Shown here: positions 34,980 to 45,955 of the stretch, piece after piece
Numbering within the stretch: the first letter of the stretch is position 1
How the letters are laid out: each line of letters begins with the position of its first letter
Origin: Syncephalastrum monosporum B8922
Lineage: Eukaryota > Mucoromycota > Mucoromycetes > Mucorales > Syncephalastraceae
Assembly: GCA_000697355.1 (NCBI GenBank)
Contig: JNEN01000858.1
Location: forward strand, 1-64,000
Reading direction: 5' to 3'
Length of the DNA: 64,000 nucleotides
The notes under the pieces: generated by a model
The model's database searches: none
What the model was told of the DNA's origin: nothing
What the model saw: the letters and a program-made list of their open reading frames with translations, nothing else
Position numbers and translations under genes: made by a program

Positions 34980-36509
34980 ATGGGTGCTTGCTCCAGCAAA
35001 TTCCAAATTCACGTCCGTCGCGATCCCGATGCCGTCACCAGTCAGGCCATTGACCAGGAACTCAAAGTTCATGCTAAAAAGCTGCGATCCGAAATAAAAA
35101 TATTGCTACTAGGTAACTACACCTAATCCAACTTATCATCATTGTTTTGACAACAACTGCTTATGTCAGGCGCGGGTGAATCCGGAAAATCGACTGTATT
35201 GCGACAAATGCGATTGATACACAGCAACGGCTTTGACGAAGACGAGCGCGAAATTTTCCGGATGGTTGTATTTACCAATGTATTTGAGGGAATGCAAACC
35301 ATTTTGGAGGCCATGGAGCAGATGGATATCAAGTTCGTTGATCCGACCTTGCAGGTACGGCATGCATATAAATTTTCTCTCTTTCTCTTCTTTTTTTTTT
35401 TTTCGGCTTTGATGAGGCGGACATCAAATTGATGAGACTCCTCTTCTGTGATTGTAAACAGGGATATGTTCCGCTTTTCCGAACTACCGTGCCCGAGGTC
35501 AAGGAGCAACAGGCCTATCCACCCCAATACTTGGAACCTCTCAAACGGTTATGGGCTGACCAAGGTGTACGCAAGGCGTGTAACCTTGGAAATAAGTTTG
35601 GACTGCACGACAATATCACATAGTAAGTCATCAGCGACTTGATTCGCTGTCATGCAGGAGAATTACCATGCAGATCTTGCCTCGGTGTTTTTAATTTTAC
35701 TCATATGTGCTTAGCTTCTTTGACCGCCTCGACAGGCTTTGGGCTCCCAATTTCTCTCCTTCCGACAAAGACATCGTCCGATGCAGAGCCAAAACCGTCG
35801 GTATCGTCGAGACTTCGTTTCTGCTGGGACCCACGACCTTCCGCATGTTTGACGTGGGTGGACAACGCAGTGAAAGAAAAAAATGGTACGGTAAGCTCGG
35901 GGCCTGCTGCAGGGGAGGGAACACTAAAAAAATAGGGCGCACTAAACTCACCATTGTCTACACGCAGGATCCATTGCTTTGAAAACGTCACTGCAGTTTT
36001 GTTCGTCGTCGCTATTAGTGGATATGACAAGTGTCTTATCGAGGATTGGGACTCCAATCAGGTACGCATTCTCTCGGAGAAAAAAAATCACCCTCAGGGG
36101 CTTAATCAATGGCATAGATGATCGATGCTATGTTGCTTTTTGAGAATATTTGCAACTCCCACTGGTTCAAGAACACCTCTATCATCCTCCTGCTTAATAA
36201 GATCGACATTTTCAAGAAGAAAATATCCTATTCTCCTATCTCCAAATACTTCAGAGACTACAACGGTGAGTGTATAATGGCTTTGGCACTTCTATATATA
36301 TAATTGTGTACTCATCCTTCTTAGACGGAGATAACCTTGACATGGCCAAGACCTATTTTAAGAACCGTTTTGAGCATCTGATCACCTATCCACGGGAACG
36401 ACTGTATACCCATTATACCGATGCCACAGATACACAATTACTGGATAGGGTCATGTCAGCTGTATTGGATATTGTCATGAACGACAGCGTCGACAAGATG
36501 ATGCTGTAA
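34980..36509 (+). CDS. Heterotrimeric G-protein alpha subunit
   Basis: Seven exons (34980-35112, 35170-35354, 35462-35622, 35715-35885, 35968-36061, 36118-36265, 36325-36509) give 358 residues, the usual size. MGACSSK is a good N-myristoylation/palmitoylation start. The P-loop is GAGESGKST (residues 45-53). Switch I carries [14 protein letters not shown] with the catalytic Arg; switch II is [12 protein letters not shown] with the catalytic Gln. LLNKIDIF supplies the NKxD motif, and TDATDT replaces the usual TCATDT. It couples a seven-transmembrane receptor to effectors such as adenylate cyclase. The C-terminus (NDSVDKMML) lacks the Cys that is ADP-ribosylated in Gi-type subunits. The intron after KKW uses the donor GTACGG, which is needed to restore [10 protein letters not shown]. 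Confidence 0.96.
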
Positions 36510-37135
36510 TAGCCCGACTACCTGCCACTTTCATATCCCCACGATATCCGCCATTCTACGCTTTGCTCTCGATGCGGGAACGTCGTAGCATCTTTTGGAA
36601 TGGCGCGCATGTACATTTAGAAATACCACATTGATTTCCGGTCACCTTTCGCACATCTATATTCCGTAATAATTCACATCTTGATTCAGTTTACACTTTT
36701 CCAAAATGTTTGGCACATAGCCTGAGTAATAGTATGCGCAAAGACCAAGAATCATTTTGCGAGACGCCAGAGATGCACGCAATCAAGCTCTCATCGACGA
36801 TATCCAAGACTTCTGCAAGTATTCTGTTGCTAAGCTCAAAAATTACTTGAATAGAAACTCCCCCTTCATTTAGTAAAATATGAATTTTGCACTGTGAAAA
36901 TGCGGCAAGGCTTCATTCTGCACAAACCCAAACAAAAAAAAAAAAAAGAAAAGAAACTGGGAAGTTGGCGAAATACCTTTCCTTACTTGCACCAAAAATT
37001 TATCAGGAAATTCGCAATATGTTCTTCGATAGATGCGCAAAACATTTCTGGAAAATGTGTACAGTGTCCATTTTTATAAACACGAATTAGTAATTTTTTG
37101 GGCTCACATATAATTTACGGGGGTATAAAGCTTGC
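36510..37135. other. Intergenic, no gene seen
   Basis: 3' flanks of the convergent G-alpha and esterase genes; AT-rich with an A-run at 36934-36948. Confidence 0.55.
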
Positions 37136-38443
37136 CTAGGCTACAGGCACTTTTACAGGTCCAAAGGCTAAAAGACCACGATCAGATACAGTTTCTAGAT
37201 TAACGTCTGGTGTGGTGCCGTAGCCGTAATATAGAAAGATGTCACCCTTGTAATTGCGTGCCTCATTAGTCAGATAGAGTCGCACATGAGGGCCTTCTAT
37301 GTGGGCTTTGTATATAACAGGAATGGGCGTGCCATCCGAAGCGTGCAAGGTAAAGCCAAACACACGATCCACCTTTTTCCAAGCATCGACGTTGTCAAAA
37401 CGTAGCAGTAGAGAGGTCAGGGTGGCCCAGTTTTGATTGACACCGTTGACTTGAAAGGATTCCAAGGTCACATTGGCAAAGAGAGGCGTCGCGGTAGGTC
37501 CTTTCCCATCTCGGGCAAGTATCGCTGCGCGCGCCAAGCGATGGCCGACTTTGTTCTGACCCGACAGCGAAAGATGTATCCGGTCGTCCATTTCGACGTC
37601 CAGTGACGACACGGTGGCACGATAGTGATCAGTTGTTTGGCGTATCATGTTTTGCTGCGCATTTCGTACCATGCTCCAGGCCATATCGGACTCTCCCACC
37701 ATGTAGTGACGAGCAATTTGGACCTGAACAAAGGGGAGCTGAGGCCGAGCCAGATCATTACGTAGGTGCGTGAGCCAATCCTCCATGCGCTGCTGATAAT
37801 CTATGCTATTTGATTCGGTAGCATCCGACTCGCCTTGATACCAGAGGACGCCAGCGATTTGGTTTTCAATGCGAGCGAGGCGAGCGAGCATGGCGCCATA
37901 TAAGGTGGTGTTACCTAGCGGCGCGGGGGCCCATTCGTCAAGGGTCGTACCACCATGCGCTGTCGCAAGGAGACCCACCGGCATATTCGAATCGTACGCC
38001 CGCGCAAAAGCCAGACCTGGTGAGACACCACGGACTTTGTAATAGCCCTCAGCACGCGAGGGGTCAGATAGGTTAAAATCCACTTCGCGAATCGATGCGT
38101 CCAGGCGGTGGGTGGGCTCGTGTTCCAGGGGCTGCCAAATTTCACTCGAATTGAAAAGGCTCTGGTAATATTGCTTGACCACGCTCGTCGTATCATCTTC
38201 TTGTTCTGCATAGTGGTGCCAAGGGTCGTCGTAAAATCCATTACCGCGCATGTTGCTCTGCCCTGCCATAACCCACACGTCACCGACCATCACATGCTCG
38301 GCGTCACCAATGGTATAGGGTCCTCCAACACTGTAGGCTGCTGTGCCATGTCCTGTCTGGACCCAGGCTTTGTTCGTACTCATGTCCCGCTGGAGTACTT
38401 GGTAGCTTGATACGCTACTGTAGATATGATGAGCCGTTGCCAT
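37136..38443 (-). CDS. Sialate O-acetylesterase-like SGNH-family protein, single exon
   Basis: One uninterrupted frame of 435 residues from ATG 38441-38443 to TAG 37136-37138. It has SASA/SGNH-hydrolase blocks in order: SSYQVLQRDMSTNKAW, VWVMAGQSNMRG (nucleophile Ser, about residue 63), ATAHGGTTLDEW, VLWYQGESDATES and a late DRIHLSLSGQNK (Asp/His). These enzymes remove O-acetyl groups from sialic acids or other sugars and are common in bacteria and plants. The frame stays open upstream of the ATG through FYIFFIVPYSLR, preceded by an intron-like TTTTAG, so a hydrophobic leader encoded by an upstream exon is possible. The lack of introns in an intron-rich neighbourhood is unusual and compatible with horizontal acquisition. 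Confidence 0.85.
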   Translation of the reverse strand: MATAHHIYSSVSSYQVLQRDMSTNKAWVQTGHGTAAYSVGGPYTIGDAEHVMVGDVWVMAGQSNMRGNGFYDDPWHHYAEQEDDTTSVVKQYYQSLFNSSEIWQPLEHEPTHRLDASIREVDFNLSDPSRAEGYYKVRGVSPGLAFARAYDSNMPVGLLATAHGGTTLDEWAPAPLGNTTLYGAMLARLARIENQIAGVLWYQGESDATESNSIDYQQRMEDWLTHLRNDLARPQLPFVQVQIARHYMVGESDMAWSMVRNAQQNMIRQTTDHYRATVSSLDVEMDDRIHLSLSGQNKVGHRLARAAILARDGKGPTATPLFANVTLESFQVNGVNQNWATLTSLLLRFDNVDAWKKVDRVFGFTLHASDGTPIPVIYKAHIEGPHVRLYLTNEARNYKGDIFLYYGYGTTPDVNLETVSDRGLLAFGPVKVPVA

Positions 38444-39203
38444 TCGTAGTGAGTAAGGCACGATGAAAAAGATGTAGAAAAGCTAAAAGGAAAGAGGGAC
38501 AATGGCGCAATATTTTTCGTTCGTTAAAAGGGAGACAATCTCAACGCCACATGCCCCTCATTTACTCGCTCCTGATCATAATCAAAAGCTGTATTCTTTA
38601 TTTAATCTTATGTCCGGTTGTTTATATCTATTACTCACAACCCCATTTTTTTCATTCATAATATGCACAGAGCTTAATCACCGCATACGCACAAGTAACG
38701 CAGAGGGTGCCACTGCAGCACTTGTAAAACCCCGCTTATGCAGATTTGTCGGCGCAAGTTTACAGTATGCTGTCAGAATTTGTCTGTTGCGACCAGATCG
38801 CACAACACTTTCGATTGTTTATGTAAGCAGGCGCGAAAATAGAAGTACAGATACTCTTTTTGCAACACATAGCTGAATGAATAAACATGCTATGACTGAA
38901 TATGGAAAGTTTGCGTATGCAGACTGTCAATTTTACTGTCACGCTACGGCCGCGCAACCTCCTTGCCCGAATTTGCCGTTTCCTGTGGCCAGGTGATAGT
39001 CTCTCCAACAGCTTATCTGTAGGCATATACAAGGTCAGCAGATACAGTGGTAATACTCAGGTTACATTGTTACGCCCTGGATATGATCGTTATAGAAAGT
39101 TTACGTATGCAGGCGGTCACTTTCAACTTTTGGCGCACAATAGCTTTACTCGGTTGCGGGTTAGTAATTCTCCGCATAATCTCTTTCCATCAGTATATAA
39201 TCC
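38444..39203. other. Intergenic with an imperfect direct repeat
   Basis: GAAAGTTTGCGTATGCAG at 38905-38922 recurs as GAAAGTTTACGTATGCAG at about 39095-39112, with weaker similarity on both sides, suggesting an old duplication with a period of about 190 bases. No gene seen. The right end is the promoter of the SDR gene. Confidence 0.5.
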
Positions 39204-40388
39204 ATGCTTGTGCTGACACTTGCGACAAGTACTATTGTCTCCATTTTGGCTGGAATTCTTTACATTCGCACCATGTTCGTTAGGCGCTTCGATCACACCA
39301 AGGTTAATCTCCAAGACAAGGTTGCCATTGTAACAGGTATGAGAAATTCTTTTACTGTCTCGCGTGTGTTTGTTTGTATTCCACGGCAATAAGTTATTAT
39401 TAACACTACTTCATTACTTGTTACCTGATAGGGTCCAATGATGGCATTGGCAAGGCGATAGCTTTAGGACTGGCCAAGCAGAATTGTAAGGTATACCTTT
39501 TCTGCCGCAATTCAGACAAGTCCCGCAACGCTTTGAAGAGCATCCGCGAAGCTACACGCAATGATAATGTGTATTTGATACCTGTTGACTTTTCCGAGCT
39601 GGAAAGCATCCGCAACGCGGTTGACCAATTCTTGAGTCAAGAAAGCAAGCTGCACATCCTCGTCAACAACGCTGCCGTGATTAAGATGGCACGCCAGCTT
39701 ACCAAAGACGGCTTCGAGATGCAGGTGGGTATCACAGGGATCTGTTTTCGGCGTGTCCCATCTAATACACGACTTCACAGCTTGGCGTCAATCATTTGGC
39801 TCCGTTTTACCTGACCGAACTCCTTTTGCCCACTTTGAAGGCATCAGCTCCTTCACGTATTGTCAATGTTTCCAGCAACGCCGCTGCGTGGGGAAAAATT
39901 GATCTAAACGATATGCACATGGAGAAATCCTACGGCATGTGGAGCGCCTATGGACGGTCCAAGCTGTGCAATGTGATGCACGCGAAATACCTCAACCGTC
40001 ATCTGAAAGGAACCGGTGTCACTGCCAACGCTTGTCACCCAGGTACATACTCCCTTGTTCAAGAGCACTACTATGTGTGCACAGCACTAACCTCGTCAAT
40101 AAATCAGGAGCTGTACGTACCAGTCTTGGCCGAAATCTAGAGGAGACATATCCCTGGTCCCGCCCGTTCGTTTTTCTGTTCCTCATGCCACTGCAGTACC
40201 TTTTCTTTCGATCGCCAGAGGAAGGTGCTATGACCCCGCTCTATCTATCCATGGAACCCAGTGTCGCAGAAAATGGCGGAGGCTACTGGGACAATCTTCG
40301 ACGAGCCGATAATATCAACTCCTTAGCTGATGATGAGGAGCTACAAGATAAACTGTATAAATTCAGTCAGGATTCTATAAGAAAATAA
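39204..40388 (+). CDS. Membrane-anchored short-chain dehydrogenase/reductase (retinol-dehydrogenase-like)
   Basis: Exons 39204-39336, 39432-39724, 39781-40042 and 40108-40388 give 322 residues. The N-terminal hydrophobic anchor (LVLTLATSTIVSILAGILYI) is followed by the Rossmann motif VTGSNDGIGKAIALG (split by intron 1), the NNAA block in HILVNNAAVIK, a catalytic Ser in IVNVSSNAAAW and YGRSK (Tyr/Lys). It resembles RDH11-14/WWOX-type SDRs and their fungal relatives, which reduce lipid aldehydes or ketones with NADP(H). The C-terminal half has a second hydrophobic stretch (FVFLFLMPLQYLF). Likely on ER or lipid-droplet membranes; substrate unknown. Confidence 0.92.
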
Positions 40389-42001
40389 GTATTTGTGGAG
40401 GCAGTTAATAAAAGTTTATCACCAATCCAACGCCATTTGTCCTGAGCGGTAAACCCAGGGTGCTCTGTTTCGATGTCGTCTTGCGCAACTCTTGTGATAG
40501 ATCCGCTTCGCAAGGCGATGGTACTGGCCGTGAGTCAGAAATGCTCAAGACAAAGTATGTGGGGCTTTATAATACACATAGTGACTATTTGAATAAAACA
40601 GCTTTTCAAAATATATGGGACATGCAATTTCCTTCTTTTCGTTCCCTAGCGACGAGCTTAATTTAATCCTGTAAGAGACTATTGGAGAAGTCATTTTAAA
40701 TGCCACATTTGCCAATATGACTAATCAAAACATCAGAGCCCGCATCGGATTAAAGAGCAGAGACATGCTCGAGCTTGAAGTGGGCATCACTGGAAAAGAG
40801 AGTGAGAATGTTTGGAGCAGTACGGACTATGAATAAAATCAGCGCCAACAGATGATACGCGTCGACTGACGTGATCTGGTTGGTCTGCGCCTGTGAAAGG
40901 CAGACTGCTACTGGTGGGTACGTATGTAATTATTGTCTATGGGAGTGGATACTGCTTCTTTGTATCACATACAACGAAACTCAAGTTGTGGGGCACCAGG
41001 TATTAGCTTCAGAACTGCGAGCCCTATTTATGGTTTTATGCATATGCAGTAAACTTGATTTGTTTACTCGTCATCCCTCGACATTCTTCGGTTCTCAAGC
41101 AGGACTACGGATCTTGGCGACCCTCACGTTGCGTTCTATAACGCTGGTTATCTACGAGAAAGACCGAGACGAACGCAAAATTTTCATAATATATGATAGT
41201 CGATATGCATAATACGTATTGGTACTATCTAGAATGAACCTGTTAGAATACATTGTAAAATCTAAGAATGCGCGATATATGAACTGTCATTCATGGGATT
41301 TGAGTGTCGACCAGTAAGTGATTTTTTTACATTACAGTGAGGCAGCTCGTGCCTGCCGCTATCACCTGTCACATGGCTGTATAGTACGTACAGAATAACA
41401 AACTGTCTCTGGAAACTTGTGCGACAAACAGTGCTTAAGCCTTTTGCCATTCCTGGCCCACACCAAATGTAGATGTGCCCGCCATGATGATCGTATGCTA
41501 GTAACACAGAGCCAGAGAAGATCCTTTTGAGTCCGGGACTCCCACACTTTAGACTCATCATACACCATACCCGGCGACACGGAGCATTGGTCTACGTTTA
41601 ATGAGACGATTAAAGGTCCATGTATTCACCAAATCAAAGTTTAAAGTGGAGACGCGTCTTTATGCGTACTTGGGCGGGATGGAATTTCTTGGCGAATCAA
41701 CTTCCCCCAAAGTTTGTAGAGACACTGGTGTGCGCCGAGTTGGTCGGTGAGTCGCGGGAACGGCAGAAAGATAGTCCAGCCGTTTTTCTGTATTCCACGT
41801 CATAAAGGTTGGCTGAATCCCAGTGATCGATTATACGTGGCTCGACAGAATACACTTTCGTTATCGTGCCATCTTTGCTTTTACATAATCTGGGAAATAA
41901 AGGTAAGAAAGATAATTGTTCTCTAAAGAGACTAAACCAGCAACCAATCTCCTCTACTGTTTTCCTCCTTCGAATTCATAGCTCGATACACACGTGTCCA
42001 A
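40389..42001. other. Intergenic, no supported gene
   Basis: Several short frames on both strands without motifs. A minus-strand run at about 41848-41690 reads like protein for 45 or so codons but has neither start nor splice context. The right end is the promoter side of the CMD-like gene. Confidence 0.45.
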
Positions 42002-42755
42002 ATGAGAGAGATTCTTAATCAATTAGAGGCATTGACCAAAGAGCCATCAGGAGCGACTACTGCGAATGAGATCTGGTACATTTTGGGAGTAAGTGGCGAA
42101 AGACTACGTGTTGATAGTGTGTGTGGCGGTGTGTATGCGTGTTGAGTACGTGTGCATGAATCTATATTTACGAACCATAAAAATCTAGGCAGTTGTGATG
42201 AGCACGTTGGGCAAGTTTTCGGATATCGGGACGCTCTATTCCGAAGTAATCAGTCGTGCATCCAACAAGGAGGCAATGACACGAAGGCTGCGAGAGGGCT
42301 TGTTCAAGACGTTTGCTATCGTGGGCTATCCACGCGTGATTAATGCGCTGCAGCAACTCCCCCCGGTGGAGGGGGATGATACGCACGTTTTACGAAAAGA
42401 AGACTCATGGGAGGCCATATTGAATCAGCGTCAGCGCGGGCGAAGCTTGTTTGATGCGATTTATGAGCGGCATAGCGCACGTGTGGAGAACCAGATGCAC
42501 GCGGCCTACCCGGATCTCGCACAGGCCGCCATTCATCACCTGTACGGCCCTGTGCTCTCCGATACATCCGTTATCTCGGCTTGTGAGACGAGTCTCATTG
42601 TCGTTGCCTGCCTAACGGTCATGGATATGCCGGCCCAGCTCAAGGGCCATCGCTACGGCGCCCTTCACCTCGGCGCGACCCAGGAGGATCTCGATCGCGC
42701 GCAGGAAATCGCGCAGACACTGCAGGCCTATTACAGTAGCAGAGACGGGGTATGA
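42002..42755 (+). CDS. Carboxymuconolactone-decarboxylase-like protein
   Basis: Exons 42002-42088 and 42189-42755 (100-nt intron) give 217 residues starting MREILNQLEALTKEPSGATT. The CMD/AhpD-like helical fold is suggested by the block KTFAIVGYPRVINALQQLPP and the C-terminal QLKGHRYGALHLGATQEDLD, which matches the family HxxGAxxxGATxEE-type signature. There is no CxxC pair, so it is not an AhpD-type peroxidase. Fungal relatives of this size are uncharacterised; some are annotated as mitochondrial or peroxisomal. No targeting signal is evident. Reaction unknown. Confidence 0.8.
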
Positions 42756-42877
42756 CGAAATTTTAATTGGAAGGGAATACACGCAGAATAGAGAAGTTTT
42801 GTACAACTGATACACGATGAGAAAGAATAATTATGTACACAAATCGTGGGGTCAAAAAAAAAATTAGAAAATGGCAT

Positions 42878-44431
42878 TCAGTGCCGGGGAAGGCCTTGTA
42901 CCATGAGTCGTCTTTTGTGGGACCGGAAGACGGAAGTAGAAAGATGAGATGAAAAGGAGCCACGAAGGCAATGCTTGCGGCTGCATCCAAAAGCGCGGCA
43001 GTCGACAAGTTTGCAACCGTCGATTTGCAGCTGCTGTATGTTGTGATTCTGTCTGAGAGCGGTCATCACCGCATCATTGGTTAGACCCTTCCAGTGGGAG
43101 ACGTTTAAGCGTTCCAGGCGCGGTAAACGAGCCACGAGACGCGTAAGATCCCTGAATTCCGTCTCGCGGTGACGACTTTCGACGGCACGCTCGATACGTT
43201 CGCGGTACTGGAGATAGGATCGCCTGGACAGGTTAGGAATGTCCACCTGATGCTGCTGGAGCGCAACAAGGAGCGAATCCAGGGCATCATTCACGATATC
43301 ATGGTACTTGTGTCGCTCCCCGGATTTTGCAGCGTCGAGCGAGATCAGCTGTGGACAGTGACGGGTCACGTCTTCAAGCGAACAATGAAGACGAGCGATG
43401 CCGAGATGGATTAGTTGGGTGCCACAAGCTCGCGCCACGGCCTCGACATCTGTCACACGAAGACAATCGCCGATGTCAAGAATAGCTAGACGCGGTAAAG
43501 TCTGAACAAGCCGAGACACACCCCGGTGGGTGATGCGCGTACTACCAGATAGGTCGAGGGTATGTAACTCTTTCAATTGCTCGAGATGACCCAATCCGCG
43601 GTCGGTCAAACGTGGCATGGAGCGGAGCGAGAGCGCGCCTAGTCGGCGGGCGCTGGCAAGGGAGCGCAGACCGTCGTCGGTAATAAAGGAGCAGTCATCC
43701 AGTCTAAGCTCTTTTAAGTTGGGTGCAAACCGAACAAGGTGCTCAAGCGCACAATTGCTTGTCATGGTCGGCGGAAGTCTGATGGACTGGATTGCATGGC
43801 CATACTTGGGTAAATGGAGAGGGAAGTTCTCGACGAAGCAGCATGTCTCGTCCTCGTCGGTCGTCTCGGGACAGCACCAACAGTATACGGACTCGTCCAC
43901 CAAGGTCGCTGTCGAGCTGCAGCTCCCTCCGCTGCCGTTACAGCAGCTTCCTCCACTCGTGGCCGTGTTCGTGGTGGTGATACTCCGTGAACGCGAGTGC
44001 AACCCAGAAGATGGGGCAATAAACGGGGGCAAGGTGGAGCAGATCGGCCCGGCAGGAACGGGCGCTTTCCACAGGAGAGGAGTCACGAGTGCATGCCAAC
44101 GGTGGTTTACCATTGTGCAGTGAAACCGACCCCGATTGTCAAGCAGCTCAAACGTGGCAACAAGCAGTTCGTTGGGCAAATTTTCCATATGACAGACAAG
44201 TGGTAGGGATGACTGCTGTCGTCTGGGAATGCGTCGTCTCCTTGGCACCATGCGTCGCTGCTGCTGCTGCTGCTGCTGATTATGATGATGATGAAGCGGG
44301 CGCCTTTGCGGGGTGAGCGGCTGAGTCGTGGTTGCGACATCCATGACGGCTTGGATAAAGGCGATAACACGGGTCATGGCGGTCAGTACGGGCTCTATCA
44401 GGCAGCATAGAAAGACCAGCAATGACTGCAT
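42878..44431 (-). CDS. F-box/leucine-rich-repeat protein, single exon
   Basis: Intronless frame of 517 residues. An F-box at about residues 83-122 (ENLPNELLVATFELLDNRGR, then HRWHALVTPLLWK) should bind Skp1. Amino-acid LRRs follow from about residue 230 (LKELRLDDCSFITDDGLRSL, HTLDLSGSTRITHRGV, LAILDIGDCLRVTD, LERLNVSHWKGLT), as in FBXL/Grr1-type substrate adaptors of SCF ubiquitin ligases. The N-terminus is unusual: a hydrophobic stretch (SLLVFLCCLIEPVLTAM) before His/Gln/Arg-rich low complexity, and a Ser/Thr/Cys-rich insert at about 130-180 between the F-box and the LRRs. ATG 44429-44431 is the first in frame; a start at HMENLP (residue 82) would remove the hydrophobic segment. Confidence 0.88.
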   Translation of the reverse strand: MQSLLVFLCCLIEPVLTAMTRVIAFIQAVMDVATTTQPLTPQRRPLHHHHNQQQQQQQRRMVPRRRRIPRRQQSSLPLVCHMENLPNELLVATFELLDNRGRFHCTMVNHRWHALVTPLLWKAPVPAGPICSTLPPFIAPSSGLHSRSRSITTTNTATSGGSCCNGSGGSCSSTATLVDESVYCWCCPETTDEDETCCFVENFPLHLPKYGHAIQSIRLPPTMTSNCALEHLVRFAPNLKELRLDDCSFITDDGLRSLASARRLGALSLRSMPRLTDRGLGHLEQLKELHTLDLSGSTRITHRGVSRLVQTLPRLAILDIGDCLRVTDVEAVARACGTQLIHLGIARLHCSLEDVTRHCPQLISLDAAKSGERHKYHDIVNDALDSLLVALQQHQVDIPNLSRRSYLQYRERIERAVESRHRETEFRDLTRLVARLPRLERLNVSHWKGLTNDAVMTALRQNHNIQQLQIDGCKLVDCRAFGCSRKHCLRGSFSSHLSTSVFRSHKRRLMVQGLPRH

Positions 44432-45279
44432 GGCTGGTTCGTGGATGGGGTGAGGTTTGCGTTGCGGAAGCGTGTGGAGTGGAGCTTATGAAATGTGGAA
44501 CAGGAGAAAGAAAGAATGGGAGAAATGCAGGAAAAAAGAAATTTTTATACTACGCTTTTCACGAAAAAAGAAATGGAACCCCACTCGCTGGTCTCCTTCC
44601 ACTGTATGGATCGCCTTGCTTTCCTTACCTTTCCTTTCTTTGACATATTCATGCATGACTCAAGAAGATTAACGGCAATAACATCCGTCCATTATGAAAC
44701 CGGAGCCAATAGGAATTGCCTCTTATTACATCCATCCTATGTTTCTATACGGACCGGCATGCATCCGAGCAGCATAGTTACGACCATGGAAGGTGAAATA
44801 GGAAAGGCCCAGGTCTGGATGCCCCGACAGCTTTGTTGGCATCAACTGACACACGCCCGCAACTTGCTTTCTTCCGTTACATCATTCGGGGCCATAAAAA
44901 AAACTCGCCTCTGTTTCATCCCTCAATCTAACGTTACACGAAATGCCACCTCGCTTTTGACTTTTTAAGCGGCTCATCTGACAGCGATCCATTCTATGAT
45001 AGGTCTGGAAACAGAATACATGGGTAGCACTGAGCGCGTACCTAATCCGAGGCTCCGAGGACGAATGAAAAAGTAAAGGGAGAGAGATAACAGCATAGAA
45101 TATAGTTATTGTAGAACATTTAAAACTTATTTTGCGCGTTTTCCCAGTTGGCTGCATTATTGCCGCCTTTCTTCCTTGTTTACCAACATACAGTAGTCGG
45201 GTTTTAGGTTAGCCTTCTAAATCCGGTCTTCTCTCCTGTTCATCCGTGTTTCTCTTTTTGCTTTCTCTCTTTCCCGGAA
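44432..45279. other. Divergent intergenic region of the F-box and KXD1 genes
   Basis: No gene seen. The F-box promoter is at the left end. The KXD1 promoter side at the right is pyrimidine-rich (45240-45275). Confidence 0.55.
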
Positions 45280-45829
45280 ATGGAACATGAGTTGGCCAAG
45301 CAGCTTATCGAGGCCCGGAGCGACCAGGATTTAGCCCAGCTGAGTGCTGCTCAGCAAGAAAGGTACGGCACACACTCAGACATTGCTTACATATCACATA
45401 TACGTACATACATACTTTGAAATATATGCATGCAGCTCGTACATCCAATTTAACATCTAACATTGGTGTGTTTCAACGCATATGTAGCCTCGCCACCTGC
45501 CAAGCCGCCCATCAGCGTCTTGAAGCATTCAACGATTTCAGCCACGCGCGTTACCAGGACATTCAACGTCGCTTTCGATCTCATACCGCCACCCTGATTG
45601 AGATGAAGCGCGATCTGGACCAGGTGTTCCGCACTCTCAGGTAAATTAAACGAAAAATAAAGATGAAATAAAAGAACTATTAAATTTAACTACGGAGGGC
45701 CCGTTGGACACACGTGTCGTGCTTGTTTGCATACGTAGCAAAGTCAAAAGCAAGTTGGCACAGAAATACCCTGACCAGATGGCCGTCGTCGAGTCGAAGC
45801 ACCCGCGCCCCGTCCTGATGGATGACTGA
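45280..45829 (+). CDS. KXD1: KxDL-motif protein (KXD1), BORC/BLOC-1-related subunit
   Basis: Exons 45280-45362, 45488-45640 and 45739-45829 give 108 residues. The C-terminal coiled coil carries the family motif in LIEMKRDLDQVFRTLR (the KxDL box), preceded by FNDFSHARYQDIQRRFRSHT and followed by KVKSKLAQKYPDQ. KXD1 is a small helical subunit of BORC/BLOC-1-like complexes that control lysosome/endosome positioning; budding yeast Kxd1 is in the BLOC-1 complex regulating Rab5. Length and position of the motif match the family. Confidence 0.92.
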
Positions 45830-45955
45830 AAGGAAAAGAAAAGAAAAGAAAGACCGCTTGAGTTTTCGTCCTGTCTCGAAAAACGTGGTGATTCGAGGTC
45901 CGAAAGTAGTCTGCTACCTTTTCCCTTTATTGTCCCTCATTATATTAATACAACC

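Noticed and set aside
40871..41212. 113-codon plus-strand frame
   Set aside because: No conserved motif, signal peptide or plausible splice partners.
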